From NCBI GenBank assembly GCA_950097015.1, contig CATNEN010000003.1:11561501-11625500 (forward strand): DNA of 64,000 nucleotides, read 5' to 3'. Shown piece after piece: positions 10,681 through 22,929 of this stretch. The notes under the pieces are model-generated. The model did no database searches. It saw nothing but the letters and a program-made list of their open reading frames with translations, and had not been told where the DNA came from. Each line of letters opens with the position of its first letter. The first letter of the stretch is position 1. This stretch comes from Macrostomum hystrix (Eukaryota; Platyhelminthes; Macrostomidae). A program made the translations under genes and the position numbers.

Positions 10681-13600
10681 CTCTTTGGTGAGTTCGATTG
10701 AGATTTAGATTGAGATTGATTGGTTGATTGTTGATTAAAATCGACAGCTTAACTGGTGATTTTCAATCCAAATCCCAATAATTATCCAGATTGATTTATT
10801 GATTGTAAATAACAATGAATCTTCATCTAAAATGATTCGGGTATTGACGGATATGACTCCCACTGCTAATCGTAATAAATATCGGATTATATTTACTTGA
10901 GTTTTAATCAAATCCGGCGTATTCATCAGCCAGATTGTGATTTCGGCAGTTCAGTTCGAAATTAGAATCATATATCTTTTTTAGCTCTGAATTTTTTTCT
11001 ATGTTTCCGTACGATCTGCAAGTGTCATCTCAGAAATTCCATTTCAAACGTTGAAAGTCAGTCAGACATAAAAAATTACATCAAAGGGTAAATCTAAAGC
11101 GTTAAAATTGAAGAATTACTCAATTACTCATCCGAATCAATAGTTCGGTGAATCATATTAACCTAGATAGAGAGTGACCGGCGATCAACAAAGTACAGAT
11201 GGGTTTTAACGTTCAAAGTGTATTTAAATACTTCGTAATTGTTCAAATAATAGCAGCTATATACCTTCATCTATACGTCGGCATAAGTTTAGTTTTTTGA
11301 GAGGCTGGACCGCTATTTCTAAGCGCTTTCTAACATGCGCAGCTCTGCAGTGCATAAATTTACAGTGTGATTCATTTAACCAGGTCATGAGAAAAAAGTT
11401 ATATAAAAATGGTTGATAAAGAGAACAAAAGTGACAAGCTGAAGGTCAAGCTTTGTCGTCCTACTACGCATGTACATTTTATATGCCGTTAATAAAAAGG
11501 AGCAAAAAACTTCTGCTTATTGTTTAGTTTTTTAGACTTTGATTCACTATGAAGGTAAGTCAACATTTATAACAAGAAAGAAGTAATTAATTTCTTTGAG
11601 ACTGCTGAAATTAATATAAAATGTGGATAAATCAGGGAAGTTTAATTTCTAAATTGAAATAAAATGCTTTTTTTCGCTTAGACCCGCGTTGTAAATTCAT
11701 AAAAGCAAGTTACTGTTTGTGCATACAAGGCTAGATATAACGAAATTTGCTATACATTTTGACTACATACGGCTTAAAGTCATTGCTAAGGTCGATGTAA
11801 TTAAAGAAGTTCGTAAGTTTTTAAATAATCAAGTCACTAATTAATTTTTTGCACATAATACTACAATAGTGATTAACCTCGAAGCACCGACTACACGCAG
11901 CCAAAGAAAGTAGAGTCAATTAGAAATATAGACTTGAATGCTGACATCATGTGGTTTATCCAGGCAACGACAAAGTTAAATTCAGAATGAATAATAAAAG
12001 TACAGTATCGTCGATTTAGCTAATCGCGCACCGAATCACGAAACGACTGAAATAGTTGGTTTATCACCATCACCTTAATTATACACTAGCCTATTTATCT
12101 ATTATTCACAAGTTTCCTATAACCTTGTGTGTTTATACAGTAATATCTTGTTATTTCTTGCACTGCTCGGGGTCACCGCTTTAGCGTACAATTGATGCTT
12201 CATTCAGAAAACGTACACAAAAAGATTTACTCTGTTGTTTATTTTCCCTATGGTTACATCGTAGTAAAACAATACATGTATTCTAACAGTCTAAGAAAAG
12301 TAGATGGTAAGTTAAAGCTAAAATTTTTAAGTTAAGATTAACAATAAACAAGTTTTTTATGTATTTTACTTAAAATTATTAAACTTAGCTAATTGTGGCT
12401 TCTATTTAAAAAGCTACTTTCTTGGTAGCACGCCTGGTTGCACACACACAACTATGTGAGTAAAGGTAAATTAATTTGCCTTTTTATCTAGGAAAAGAGT
12501 GTGCGTTTTGTGTATTTTTAAAAAACGATTTAACATGTTCAGTTGTTAATGATTATGGGAAGTGTTAAATTTCCTCTCCTAAATATGTGTGCAAGACACT
12601 TGCACAGTGCAGTGCAGTGGCAAGTGGCCTTAATAATAGCCACAGCCCTCAGCAGGCATAGGTAGTCAATATATTATATGTAGTCTTATTACCTAAAATT
12701 ATATTAATATTTTACTATGTTACATAGATAGTAATACTATGTAATGGTGTGTCTCTAAAGGTGCTATTCAATAATGTCAAACTTGTCAACTCTTACTCCT
12801 TTAGAATTGCAAAACAGCTCTTTGTTAATGACACTATATCAAGTCAACTAACATTTTGGAGTTGTTATTTATTTATTTTTATAATTATAGCCAGCCACGC
12901 CATAGGTCCCTCTAATAGTGCCACCCACAATCTAGAACATGTAGCAATTGTTTTATGTATGTCCCTAAAATGTTAGGGTATATTTGTGTTAGGTGTCCAC
13001 TTGCCTCACTGAATTCTTGGTGTGCACACTTAGTGCTCAAGGTGGGTATAATGCCTAGCGCTATGTAGATTATTTCTAGGCAATAGGAACAAGTTAGTTT
13101 GTTGACAAGCAAAAGTTTACTTTGTCATGTTGCTAATTTATCCGTTTATTTGATTGGCCTTCATGTACAAGCAAAGTCAAAGAGATAGGCCTATAGACAT
13201 TTTAACTTTAACTTTTTTGAAAACCAAGGGTTTTCAGATATTCATGGAATACACTTAGTTTTTTACTTCAAAGTTTTAAAGAAGCTTAAGTTTTTATTGG
13301 TTTTTGTAGTTTGCTAAATTTTAATTTTGTTTTTAGTGATATGGAATTTCTGCAATGTTCATGATGCAGTTGGTTTGTTAAAATAGTTATGGGAATCTTT
13401 TTCAATAGCCATGATGCCATTACAGTTCAATTAAGACAAACAAAATGGTAGAAAATAATAATAAATTTCAGAGAATATTAAAGCTTAAGTTACATTGGTT
13501 GTCTCAGTTTGTTAAGATATAGAAACAGGCAATCATAGTTGAATATATGACTAGTCAGTTGTCTATGGTAAATATGGCACTTCTGTTTATGTATGTAATT

Positions 13601-13821
13601 TACAAATCTTTGCTTATGTGCAAAAACTATAAACTTTATCACTTCTTTCAATGTCATTGTTCACAATAGCAACATCATTGTTATAAAACAAAAAAACAAT
13701 TATATTAGTAAATGTTTTAGAGCAAAAATATTTATTATTTATAAATTACTGCAGTGTTTATATTTTATTTATAAAAATGTGCATATGTAATAATCAAAAA
13801 GTTAATTTTTCCTTGTTGCAG
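10681..13821. other. AT-rich intergenic DNA upstream of TYW3
   Basis: No gene recognised. A possible short 5' exon of TYW3 is suggested by ATGAAG followed by the donor GTAAGT at 11549-11560, but joining it to the first coding exon does not give a continuous frame, so it would be 5' UTR at best. Confidence 0.35.
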
Positions 13822-13823
13822 AA

Positions 13824-15423
13824 ATGGCAGAAAACATAGACAAAAGTCGCAAAGGAGAAATAGATGCACCAATCAAAGAGATGATGACTGAGATCAACTC
13901 ACATGCTAAGATGTCAACAACCAGCTCATGTTCAGGTCGCATTGTCATTTATCAGGTATATATTTATGTTCTAGAAAACATAATATCATTGCCTCTATAG
14001 AAACTTGCTTAAAGGTTTTCGATTTCTTATTGCAGAAACTGGAAAATGTAAAAAAGTCAAATTGCAATTGGATCCTTGTACTGCATGACATGATCACATT
14101 GGAGCAGATTAAAAGCAGCTTATATAAAATTTCTACTGGTGGTATTGTCTTTATTAAGTTCGAACCTTTTATATTGCATTGTCAGTGTACTGACATGGAG
14201 TCTGCCAGATGTCTGGTAAGTGCTTAGATTTTAGATTTTAGATTAAAAGTTTTTCTAAACTTCTAAACTTTTCTAAAGAGCTTCATTTAGGGTGCCACTA
14301 CTCATCTCCTAGATCCTCCAAGGTTAGAGCCACCACCATCTCTTATATCCTCTGAGGTCAGAGCCACCACTATCTCCCAGTTCATCTGAGGTTAGAGCCA
14401 CCACCATCTCTTATATCCTCTGAGGTCAGAGCCACCACTATCTCCCAGTTCATCTGAGGTTAGAGCCACCACCATCTCCCAGTTCATCTGAGGTCAGAGC
14501 CACCACCATCTCCCAGTTCATCTGAGGTCAGAGCCACCACCATCTCCCAGTTCATCTGAGGTCAGAGCCACCACTAACTCCCAGTTCATCTGAGGTTAGA
14601 GCCACCACTATCTCCCTGTTCATCTGAGGTTAGAGCCACCACTATCTCCTAGAGCTACCACCAATAGTACTTCAACTTAAAAATATTTTTTAACAGCTGA
14701 TCTGCGGTCTTAATAGCGGCTTTCGTGAATCTGGTATAGTTATTGGCAAGAATGATAAATTCACCGTGGTAAGAATTTGTAATTTTTTTAAACTAAATTT
14801 TCTATGAATTATCGCTTTAAAGTTCATGCATACTGTTTAAATTAATTATTTTAGGCTATCAGATCTTCGCAGATCATGGAAGTGCCGTTAACAGACGATC
14901 AAGGCCAGGTGTTGGTTTCCGATGAGGTACGAGATAGCTAATTTGTCAAAATTAGTCACTTAAATTTGGCTTGTTAAATTTCATAAAAGTGCTTTAGCAA
15001 TATTATTAGTTTCAAGAAAGTTGAAACACAAGCTACTCTCGTGACTGCAGTTTTAGAATTGAATCGAAATTTACGATCTCTGCGTGTCTTCTTTTGCCTA
15101 TTGGCTGGGTGCCCTCCACGCCTAGTCAACATCCTCACCCTCCGCTCATCTGTTTCTTTTCAAGTCTGCTTATAAATTTATAGCAAGCGTTTCTGTTAGC
15201 GTCTGAAAATTGTTGCTTTTAACTTCATGTTAAGTATTCGTCCTATCTTTGAGACCTGTTCGGTCTCTGAGCTTACACACTTCACCATCTGTTGCAGTAC
15301 CTGGCTCAGCTAACTAGCCTACTAAATCAGAGAATGCTACTCACAGCCGAACGAAGACAGAAATTTCATGCTGCTCTGCGGACCAGATTTCAAACCGGAT
15401 CTGCTGCTGGCGATGCTGATTGA
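13824..15423 (+). CDS. TYW3: tRNA wybutosine-synthesizing protein 3 (TYW3)
   Basis: Five exons, all phase 0: 13824-13955, 14036-14215, 14697-14768, 14855-14926, 15298-15423, giving 193 residues. TYW3 is the SAM-dependent methyltransferase that methylates the N4 position of the yW-86 intermediate during wybutosine synthesis at position 37 of tRNA-Phe in the cytosol. Visible family signatures in order are DKSRKGEID, TTSSCSGRI (substrate and SAM pocket signature), KFEPFILHCQC, NSGFRESGIVIGK and AIRSS.IMEVPL, then a C-terminal helix. The protein lacks the roughly 15-20 residue N-terminal F..WK segment of human and yeast TYW3. Either translation starts at this ATG or a further upstream exon was missed; an acceptor (TTGCAG) lies immediately before the ATG. 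Intron 2 carries a 34-bp minisatellite. Confidence 0.93.
14295..14655. repeat. 34-bp minisatellite in TYW3 intron 2
   Basis: About ten units built on GAGGTCAGAGCCACCACCAT followed by CTCCCAGTTCATCT, some with CTTATATCCTC in place of CCCAGTTCATC. It fills most of the intron 14216-14696. Confidence 0.95.
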
Positions 15424-15731
15424 CAATTATTAATTTTTCTTCTATTTTAATTTTAATTTTGTCGGAAAAGTATTGTTTATGATTTGTTTATTTAGCAAAG
15501 CATCTATTATAATTTGATATGCTAGTTAGGTTTACAAGATTTACAAAAGCCAGATTTACAAAAAGCTGTTGAGTACTTGAGAACACAATTTGTTAGCTTT
15601 GGTCAAATTTTTAACTGCCAACCATAACCGAAAAAATGGTGTTTTTCAGCTTGCAATTCAGCTCGAGTTTTTTCAAGTTATTTTCACTTTTATAAAGAAA
15701 CAGTTCAACGTATTAAAATAAACGCAGCGCG
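15424..15731. other. Short intergenic spacer TYW3 / nuclear receptor
   Basis: Only 308 bp separate the TYW3 stop from the receptor ATG. A candidate polyadenylation signal AATAAA lies at 15717-15722, ten bases before the receptor start codon, and a possible acceptor (TTTTTCAG) near 15642-15649. The 3' UTR of the first gene and the 5' UTR of the second must overlap or abut. Confidence 0.6.
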
Positions 15732-18700
15732 ATGATGGAAGATTCCTATATGTACGACGCCAGCGGCAGTAGTCTAGACGGCTACTGTCAACAGGTTGAC
15801 GTGAAATTCAGTCTAGCCAGCGATCAGGAACTGCCTCTAGACCTGTTGGATACGGAACAGGATCTGTCAGTTCATCAGCCGTCGTTTTCTTGGCTACTAT
15901 CCGAACAGCCATTGATGGTTGAAGAAAGTTTTGATCCGTTTAATCTGCAGTTTCAGCAACAGCAGCAGCAGATAATGCCAATTGAGCCACCATCCTACAT
16001 TGTTCTGGAGCAGAAGCAACAGCAGCAGCAGGAACTAGAACAGACAGTTCCAACACCGGCAATTCAACAGAAGAAGTCGAAGAAATCTGCTCTAGCTCGC
16101 CGTCTTCATCTGCGCGCCTCGCGTCAAAGCCAGAACATCAGCGGCGGCGCCGGATCGGACAATAGCGGCCTGATTGAACAGAGCCAGATCTGTTGCGTCT
16201 GCGGCGATACGGCCACCGGATTTCATTATTCGGCTCTGACATGCGAAGCTTGTAAAAGCTTTTTTAAACGCACAGTGCAAGGTAAATGAAAAAACTGATT
16301 AATTTCTATTTTCTATGATGTTCTTTTCCTGACACAAAGTGAAATCCAGTTAAATTAGCATAAACTCGTGTACTTACCCATTTCCCTACTTGATTGCCTA
16401 ATTAATTTATTCATTCAATTATTATTCATTTGTTTTTTTAATTCTCTTAACACTAATTCTGTTTTCGGCAGACAAGCACAATTACAACTGCTGCGGCAAT
16501 TACGACTGTTCGGTAAATCGTTCGCTGCGAAAAACCTGTCAGTATTGCCGATTTCAGAAGTGCCTACAGAATGGAATGCAGCCAATGGGTAAGAATGGCT
16601 TTCTTATATTTTTCTAATGCTTTCGTAAGATAAGTTTTAATCTCCTCTCTCCTATCTCGGCAGTGGTAAATGTCTACAAATATGTCTTTAGGACTATAAT
16701 AGCCATTTAGTTCCCTCCGTGTGGCACAAACATAATCCCCTCCACTGGTAACAGATAGACAAACACCATTGGCAGACGGAAAATCCCTCCAGCAGCAGAG
16801 AACTCATGCCCCCCAGCAGCAGAGAACTCATGCCCCTCAGCAGCAGAGAACTCATGCCCCACAGCAGCAGAGAACTCATGCCCCACAGCAGCAGAGAACT
16901 CATGCCCCTCAGCAGCAGAGAACTCATGCCCCCCAGCAGCAGAGAACTCATGCCCCCCAGCAGCAGAGAACTCATGCCCCCCAGCAGCAGAGAACTCATG
17001 CCCCCCAGCTGCAGAGAACTCATGCCCCCCAGCTGCAGAGAACTCATGCCCCCCAGCAGCAGAGAACTCATGCCCCCCCAGCAGCAGAGAACTCATGCCC
17101 CCCAGCTGCAGAGAACTTATGCCCCCCAGCTGCAGAGAACTCATGCCCCCCAGCAGCAGAGAACTCATGCCCCCCAGCTGCAGAGAACTCATGCCCCCCA
17201 GCTGCAGAGAACTTATGCCCCCCAGCTGCAGAGAACTCATGCCCCCCAGCTGCAGAGAACTCATGCCCCCCAGCAACATCGAACTAATGTCGTCCCAGCT
17301 ACACAGAACCAATTTATACCAATGTATTTACCAATAGGCAAAAAATGTCCCAATAGCAGGCAATGCTGCCTTTTAGCAGCAAACATTATTAAAAATCAAA
17401 TCTGGCCTTGACAATGATAGTACGCAACTAATCCTCAGTCTGCCCTTTACCAACTCACAAACGCGCACGGGTGAGCAAAGCACTGATGCAATCAATTAAA
17501 ATTTGCAGTGCACAATCTCACAAGAATTTCCCTGTCATACAGAGAGATCTTAGAGATTTAGTAGAGTGTGATGATAATATAAGAGAGATAAGATGAGATG
17601 TGATGATGATTAATTGTGGACAAGAATCTGACAAGAAACGTGCCTTAGCTGTCTAAGCTAAACATCTGTCATGCGTGACCTTCACTGTGCCGCGACAGTG
17701 CAATAAATGTAGTTGCGTAATGCATCAGTTTAATATAATAGCAACCATTTTATTTCATTGACAGCATGTGCATGTAGAATCAGTCTGCATAGTAAAAGAT
17801 AATGAATAAATGTTACAATGAAGGTGAAAATTTGACAATGTAATAACTGTAGCCAAAATTTTCTGACCCACCTAGATCCACCCCTTTCTCGAATAAATTT
17901 CACGATCTTTCACCTAAAAATGTATATTTCGGGTAGAATTAACATTTCATGTAACTTCACTGGAAATTTCTATATTTACTTCTAGTACAAAAGAAGAATG
18001 ACAGCGCAATGCTTTCACAAGTGACTCAATTTTTTTCTCATTGTAGTGGATGTCGATTGTAAGCAAATGTACAGCGGAATTTTCCGCCCTACAAAAGTTC
18101 CCATTATTTATCATATTAGAATATCTAGCCTTCATTTTCATATTGTTTGGGCGAGTAGACTAAGTAGACTAAATCTTTCTAGTAGATTCTGGCGTTTACC
18201 GAATGATACTTGTCCTAATAATACTTTGAGTTCGGGCACAGTTTGTATTGCTATTCTGTGTTAGATTTTTTCTCTCTCACTCATCTCGTCTCAACTGTAC
18301 AATAAAGCAAGTTGGGTAGACCATAAGTTTTTGTTCGTCACAAATTTGGAAAGTATTTTTATCTCTCATAGTCAGTTTTTATGCATTGCGCTAATTTAAA
18401 GTTGTAATTTATTTTTTTAATGTCACTACTTAAAAAAAACATCAAAAGTAGTTAGTTTGGATATTAATTTGTTTAGAAGTTTAGAGTCGGACTCGCGACT
18501 TGAAGGTCGAGGGTTCGATTCCTAAATCTACTTGAGCAATTTTTATCCTTTAGCAAGACACTCAACTCTGCATTGCTTCAGTTCAGTCCATGTACGGCTG
18601 TCCACGGACTGAACAGCCGTACGCAGCCTTCAGATACGTAGAAAATTGAATTCCGTCCATCAAAATATCAAAATACATTGGTTAACAAAATGATTTATTG

Positions 18701-20398
18701 ATGATAATAATTAATGATTAAACTTCATTCTAACCAAAACCAGAGGTCCGCATGGATCACACTCGCGGCGGTCGACGCAAATGCAAGCGAACCTCGCGCG
18801 AACAATTCGAACGCCTAGTCGACAACATCGCCAGTCATCCGTCGTCGAATAATTTGTCTACGGCGGCCAAATCGAAGACTAAAAGCCAGCGACAGATTCC
18901 AGATAGTAACATGCTACTTCGCGACTTCATATTAGACATTGAGTCTGCTCACATTGCCCAATGCCAGGTGCCTATTGAACTGCCCCTGCCTAATTGGCTA
19001 GCCGTGGAGGTGCGCACACCTTCCGCCTTCCGTCTGGCAGTCAGGCATTGGTTTCGTCGCGGCCTTCAATCAGTGGTGCGCTGGTCACGCAGCCTATCCT
19101 GCTTGGCCGCATTGCCTAGGCGCGACCTGTGCGAATTGCTGCACGAAAATTGGCTGGCCGTACTGGCTATTGATACCCTGGCCTGGAGCCAACCGTTTGA
19201 TGGTAGGCCTGCTGAGTTTAATACTACTTATTTATGTGATACTACTTATGAAATATGATACTGCTAATTGCGTATCATGCTGGTTAATAAATATCATGCT
19301 AATTGTTATATCTAATACTTCTTTCAAATATGATACTCCTTCGAATATGATATTATAATTAATAATTGCAGGAGGGCTGCGGGCAATGGCACATCATTTG
19401 GTGATAGTAGACCCGCAGCCAGCGAGGAGGCAGTTCTGCCCATTTCGCTAACTCCTGAGCACACACGCACACAGATACTGTACGCAGGCACACGCTCACA
19501 CAGGGGGTGTGTACATCTGCTGTGACTTTCTAATCGTCAGGCAGTGTACACTCTCACTGTGCCTTGGAGGTTGGCCCTCAATGGCGTGAATTGCACGACA
19601 AGCCCCCAAGCCTTCCTCTGTGCCTGCGCCCCAAATAAATGTGGCCTCGCCGCGGAATCGAGCTCATTGACCCCTTGCATATGATATTACTTAAATGTTA
19701 CTTAAAAATCATGCTTTCTAAATTTAATACAACTTTGTTTTTATTTACTTATAGCTAGCACTATCTTGATAGATATTGGTAGTATAATAGTATTATTATT
19801 ACAAACTAAGCGAAATTTTCAAAACCGGCCACCAATCCTAGGCACAATTCGTTTCGGCTCAAATTTCTCTCTTCGCCGCGAAGACCTCGGCGATTATCAG
19901 CCATTGTCAGATTTCTACTGCACAATGCAGAGCATGTTCTGTTCGTTGGACTCTTTGCAATTGAATGTCAACGAATTGGCCGTATTGAAACTAGTCGCCC
20001 TACTAGACCAGAGTGTCGCCGATCGATTGATCGACGCCGAGGCACTCGGTCCCCTCTCAGGCGCGGCAATGCGAGCTCTCTACTCAGTGTGCGCCGAAAA
20101 ACTCATTTCCGATCCTAGCAGTCCTGAGGTTGACTACTACATTGGTAGACTGCTGATGCGACTCGGCTTCACCGTCAACCTGCGTCACGGATGCCGAGTC
20201 TGGACTAGCCTTGATCCGCCAGCCTGCGCTGAGGCTCGCGAACTTATCGAGACTGCCATGGACGAACAGTTGAATCCGAATTCAAAGCCGCAGCAGCAGC
20301 AGCAGCAGCAGCATCAGTTTGGTCTGCGGAGGCAAGAAGGCTCGTCTGGCTCCTTCTGCCTCTCCTCATCGTCGTCTTCAGCTTCGTTGTTGAATTAG
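15732..20398 (+). CDS. Nuclear receptor, estrogen-related-receptor-like
   Basis: Four coding exons join in phase 1: 15732-16281, 16472-16588, 18744-19202, 19755-20398 (589 residues). The N-terminal domain contains glutamine runs. The DNA-binding domain (about 154-222) reads [20 protein letters not shown], with P-box [10 protein letters not shown], a second finger [14 protein letters not shown] and the C-terminal extension [15 protein letters not shown]; the extension matches the ERR pattern VR.DR.RGGR.KYKR, which contacts an extended half-site TNAAGGTCA. The ligand-binding domain has [20 protein letters not shown] and [14 protein letters not shown] (helices 3-5), [10 protein letters not shown], and [11 protein letters not shown] as a probable AF-2 helix. 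ERRs are orphan transcription factors of energy metabolism. NR5 or another NR3 member is a possible alternative. The acceptor of the last exon (TTATAG before 19755) is frame-compatible but adds 24 poorly conserved residues, so 19773 or 19791 are alternatives. Confidence 0.88.
16700..17530 (+). mobile_element. Dispersed element in receptor intron 2, copy 1
   Basis: Sequence on both sides of the 24-bp array matches 40495-41285: GTGGCACAAACATAATCC, CAGATAGACAAA, GGCAGACGGAAAAT at the left, and GATGCAATCA, AATTTGCAG and GCACAATCTCACAA at the right, in the same order. The other copy has only one GGGCAGCAAAGAACTAATTC in place of the array. No protein recognised. Confidence 0.65.
16786..17278. repeat. 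24-bp minisatellite inside the dispersed element
   Basis: About 20 copies of CAGCAGCAGAGAACTCATGC plus CCCC, with CAGCTGCAG and ACTTATG variants. Because 24 is a multiple of 3, all frames on both strands are open for up to 200 codons; these are not genes. The array lies in receptor intron 2 (16589-18743). Confidence 0.95.
18475..18660 (+). mobile_element. tRNA-derived SINE in receptor intron 2
   Basis: A tRNA-like head, GTCGGACTCGCGACTTGAAG followed by a perfect pol III B box GGTTCGATTCC at 18512-18522, is followed by a body TTGAGCAATTTTTATCCTTT AGCAAGACACTCAACTCTGC and then TGTCCACGGACTGAACAGC. This head-plus-body structure, with an AGCAAGACACT..GCATTGCT segment, is typical of tRNA-derived SINEs of animals. 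A related copy lies at 53437-53625. Confidence 0.8.
19375..19665 (-). mobile_element. SINE-like dispersed repeat, copy B
   Basis: Reverse-strand copy of the family at 9330 and 24290, inserted in receptor intron 3 (19203-19754). It is the most complete copy: read on the minus strand it begins with GAGCTCGATTCCGCGGCGAG GCCACATTTATTTGGGG, then CTTGGGGGCTTGTCGTGCAA and the shared body. The GAGCTCGATTCC start resembles a pol III B box, so a tRNA-derived origin is possible. Confidence 0.8.
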
Positions 20399-20405
20399 AG
20401 AATTA

Positions 20406-20411
20406 AATAAA
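20406..20411 (+). other. Candidate polyadenylation signal of the nuclear receptor
   Basis: AATAAA, 8 bases after the TAG stop. Very close to the stop, so a later unseen signal may be used instead. Confidence 0.4.
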
Positions 20412-22929
20412 TGGGATCATTTTATTATCGACTAACTTAAAGAAATTATATTTCCTTGCATCGCAAGTTTCTACTAATAGTAGTTTAAAACACGGTTGTA
20501 CATAGATTATTCAGTTTCACGCGTTTTTAATCATTCTAGCACTTTAAATCGTCTAAAACATAGAATCCGTCTAAACTTTCGCTGTTAAAGTAAAAAACCT
20601 TTTTATTTCACCTACACTACTTTGTAAGTAGTAAGCAGTTTTTTATTTCTACCTTACAGTTGTTTTTATCAGAGTGCTGTGCCTTATATGTTTTTATCTA
20701 CCTGTTCAACTTGTCTTGGTGCAGATTAGATCGAACATTATTTTCTTTTTTACGAAGTTTTTATCGTTTTTTCGATTCTCGCTTTGTTACGTTAGCTTTA
20801 ACAATAGACTTTTCGTACTCATCTACCTTTAATCGATTGTTTTCTGTGATAAACCTTCCAGGTTTGGAGTTAAAGATTTTCTAATGAAAATATTTTAATG
20901 ATACTCGTATATTTTATAAGCGTTAATTTAATAAGCGTACGGTTGCTGCTTGCTTGTAATCTCATAGAAGTTTTTTTCTTAAATACGGTTTTTAGTAGTT
21001 CTGCAAAGTCGCAATTTCTGGCGTATCTTTATGCCTGTATTTTTATGCTTGTATCTTTTGTAACTGTGCTGGGCTACTCTTTGTGTATCATTGTTGCCCT
21101 AATATGTTTGCTGCAGTCTGCGTGCTTGCATGTATTTGATGATTCTCACTTGTGGCGAAAAATTAAATTCTTTTTAGCGTCTTAAGTGCCGGCAATAGAG
21201 AACAGTTCTACTTGCGCGACGCCTTTTTGGTACTTAAAAACTGTACTCTTTTAAAAAAACATCTTACAGCTGTTGTCTGTAAAAAATACATTAATTTCTT
21301 ACATTGCAAAAAAAGACTTCGGGTATGTTCATTCTTTCTTAAAATTGTTCATTGCATTAAATTTCGCACAGTAAATACCCTGTGATCGATAAAATTAAAC
21401 TGAATTATAGAAGCTGCTGTTGTAGTGGTCACGCTGTTAAGACCATAGTTATTGTGGGTTAATAGGCAACTAAAGTGTAAATTTGCCGTGATGTAAAACT
21501 GAAGTATCTAAATTATAATAGAGCAGTAGATGTATTCGAGCGCGTCGTTGGCATTTAGTTATTTGTGTTTTGCATTTTCTGGCATTATTAAATTTGATAG
21601 GATGTGAAATTCTCGTGAAATTCGATTAATGTTAATTATATTAAACAAAAGTTACTTAAATGAACGTTCGAGGCTGCTGCTAAAATTTATTTCACTGTAT
21701 GATGACTTCTAACTACGGATTTATACTTAAAAATATCAATAAATATGACAAAAAAATGATTTACGAGCGCTTTGGAAAAATGAACTGATCAAGTGATTAA
21801 TATGGTTGCAAACACGGAAAAATACACATTTAAAGTTTATTTTTGCCATTTATATTGCATCAAATCCCTTTAACCCCTCTAGTAAAGGTAACATCAGCTG
21901 CACAATATTTTTTGCCAGCAGTTAATACGTAAACTATTAGTTTTGATGCACAAAAAGTACACATGTGCAAACGTATTATTTTCTTGGAATAAAGCCTTCC
22001 GTTTTTAGCCGAATGTACATCTGTTTGACGTTCCGGCAATTAGTATTAATCATTAAATGGGAGTTGACTGTCAATATGATATGGTATTGAGTATTGTATT
22101 GGGTCATCAGTAGCGTGTCATTAGTAATGCCTAGGTAAAGCATTATAGTGTTACGTTTTCACGTTACAATAAAAATGTTACTTTTTCTATTCAAACTTTA
22201 CAGCAAATTGCAGCATTTGCACTTATAACACAAAGCATTTTACGATTGAGCCTTTTGGCCAATGATTTTTGGCCAAGACTAATATTTCTAATATATGACG
22301 ATTTTTGTGTTATTTATACTGCATAAAATATAAATTGCTGCTTTAGCTTTTGTGCTAAGAAAAGAACTAAGCCTATTTTCTTTTCTCTTTTTTATATTTA
22401 ATCTAAATTTATTTTATTTTATAAATATATTTTATTAAAGTGACTTTATATTACAAATAAAGTAATGTGGCACACTTTTATGTAAAATCAAGATGAATCT
22501 ATGACTATATGTAAATTGAAATGAATTATATAGAAATTTATATACTTCACAAAAAATTATAATTTCTTCCTGCTCAATCTATTTTGTTTTTTTAACAATA
22601 TTACCTGAAGATACATGTTGGAGTATGAAACATTCATGAAACTTTTATGTTGATCTTTGAACTCATCTATTGTGAAATAAAAGCTTGAAAAATGTAATTA
22701 TAAATAAAGAGCCTTGAAATTAATTTATTTTAGTAGATAATTAGTATTAAGTAACTATGTTTTTTAAGTAAAATCTTAGGATGGAATTCTTGTTTAAATC
22801 ATTACTCAATCAATGCATTTAACAATGTGTGCCACAAAATTACATCAAATAGCTAAGCACAACTAGAGACCTAGAGACCTAAGTGCAGATAGAGGTCTAA
22901 GGTTATTGAGATAAACAGAATACAATAGC
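20412..22929. other. AT-rich intergenic DNA, no gene recognised
   Basis: Possibly includes a longer 3' UTR of the receptor. Open frames of 74 and 95 codons at 20660 and 20898 are hydrophobic, T-rich and resemble no family. No repeats of note. Confidence 0.4.

Noticed and set aside
16694-17411. Long open frames of 125-201 codons on both strands with 8-residue repeats
   Set aside because: They follow entirely from a 24-bp tandem array whose period is a multiple of three. They lie in an intron between two confirmed receptor exons and have no codon-position bias.
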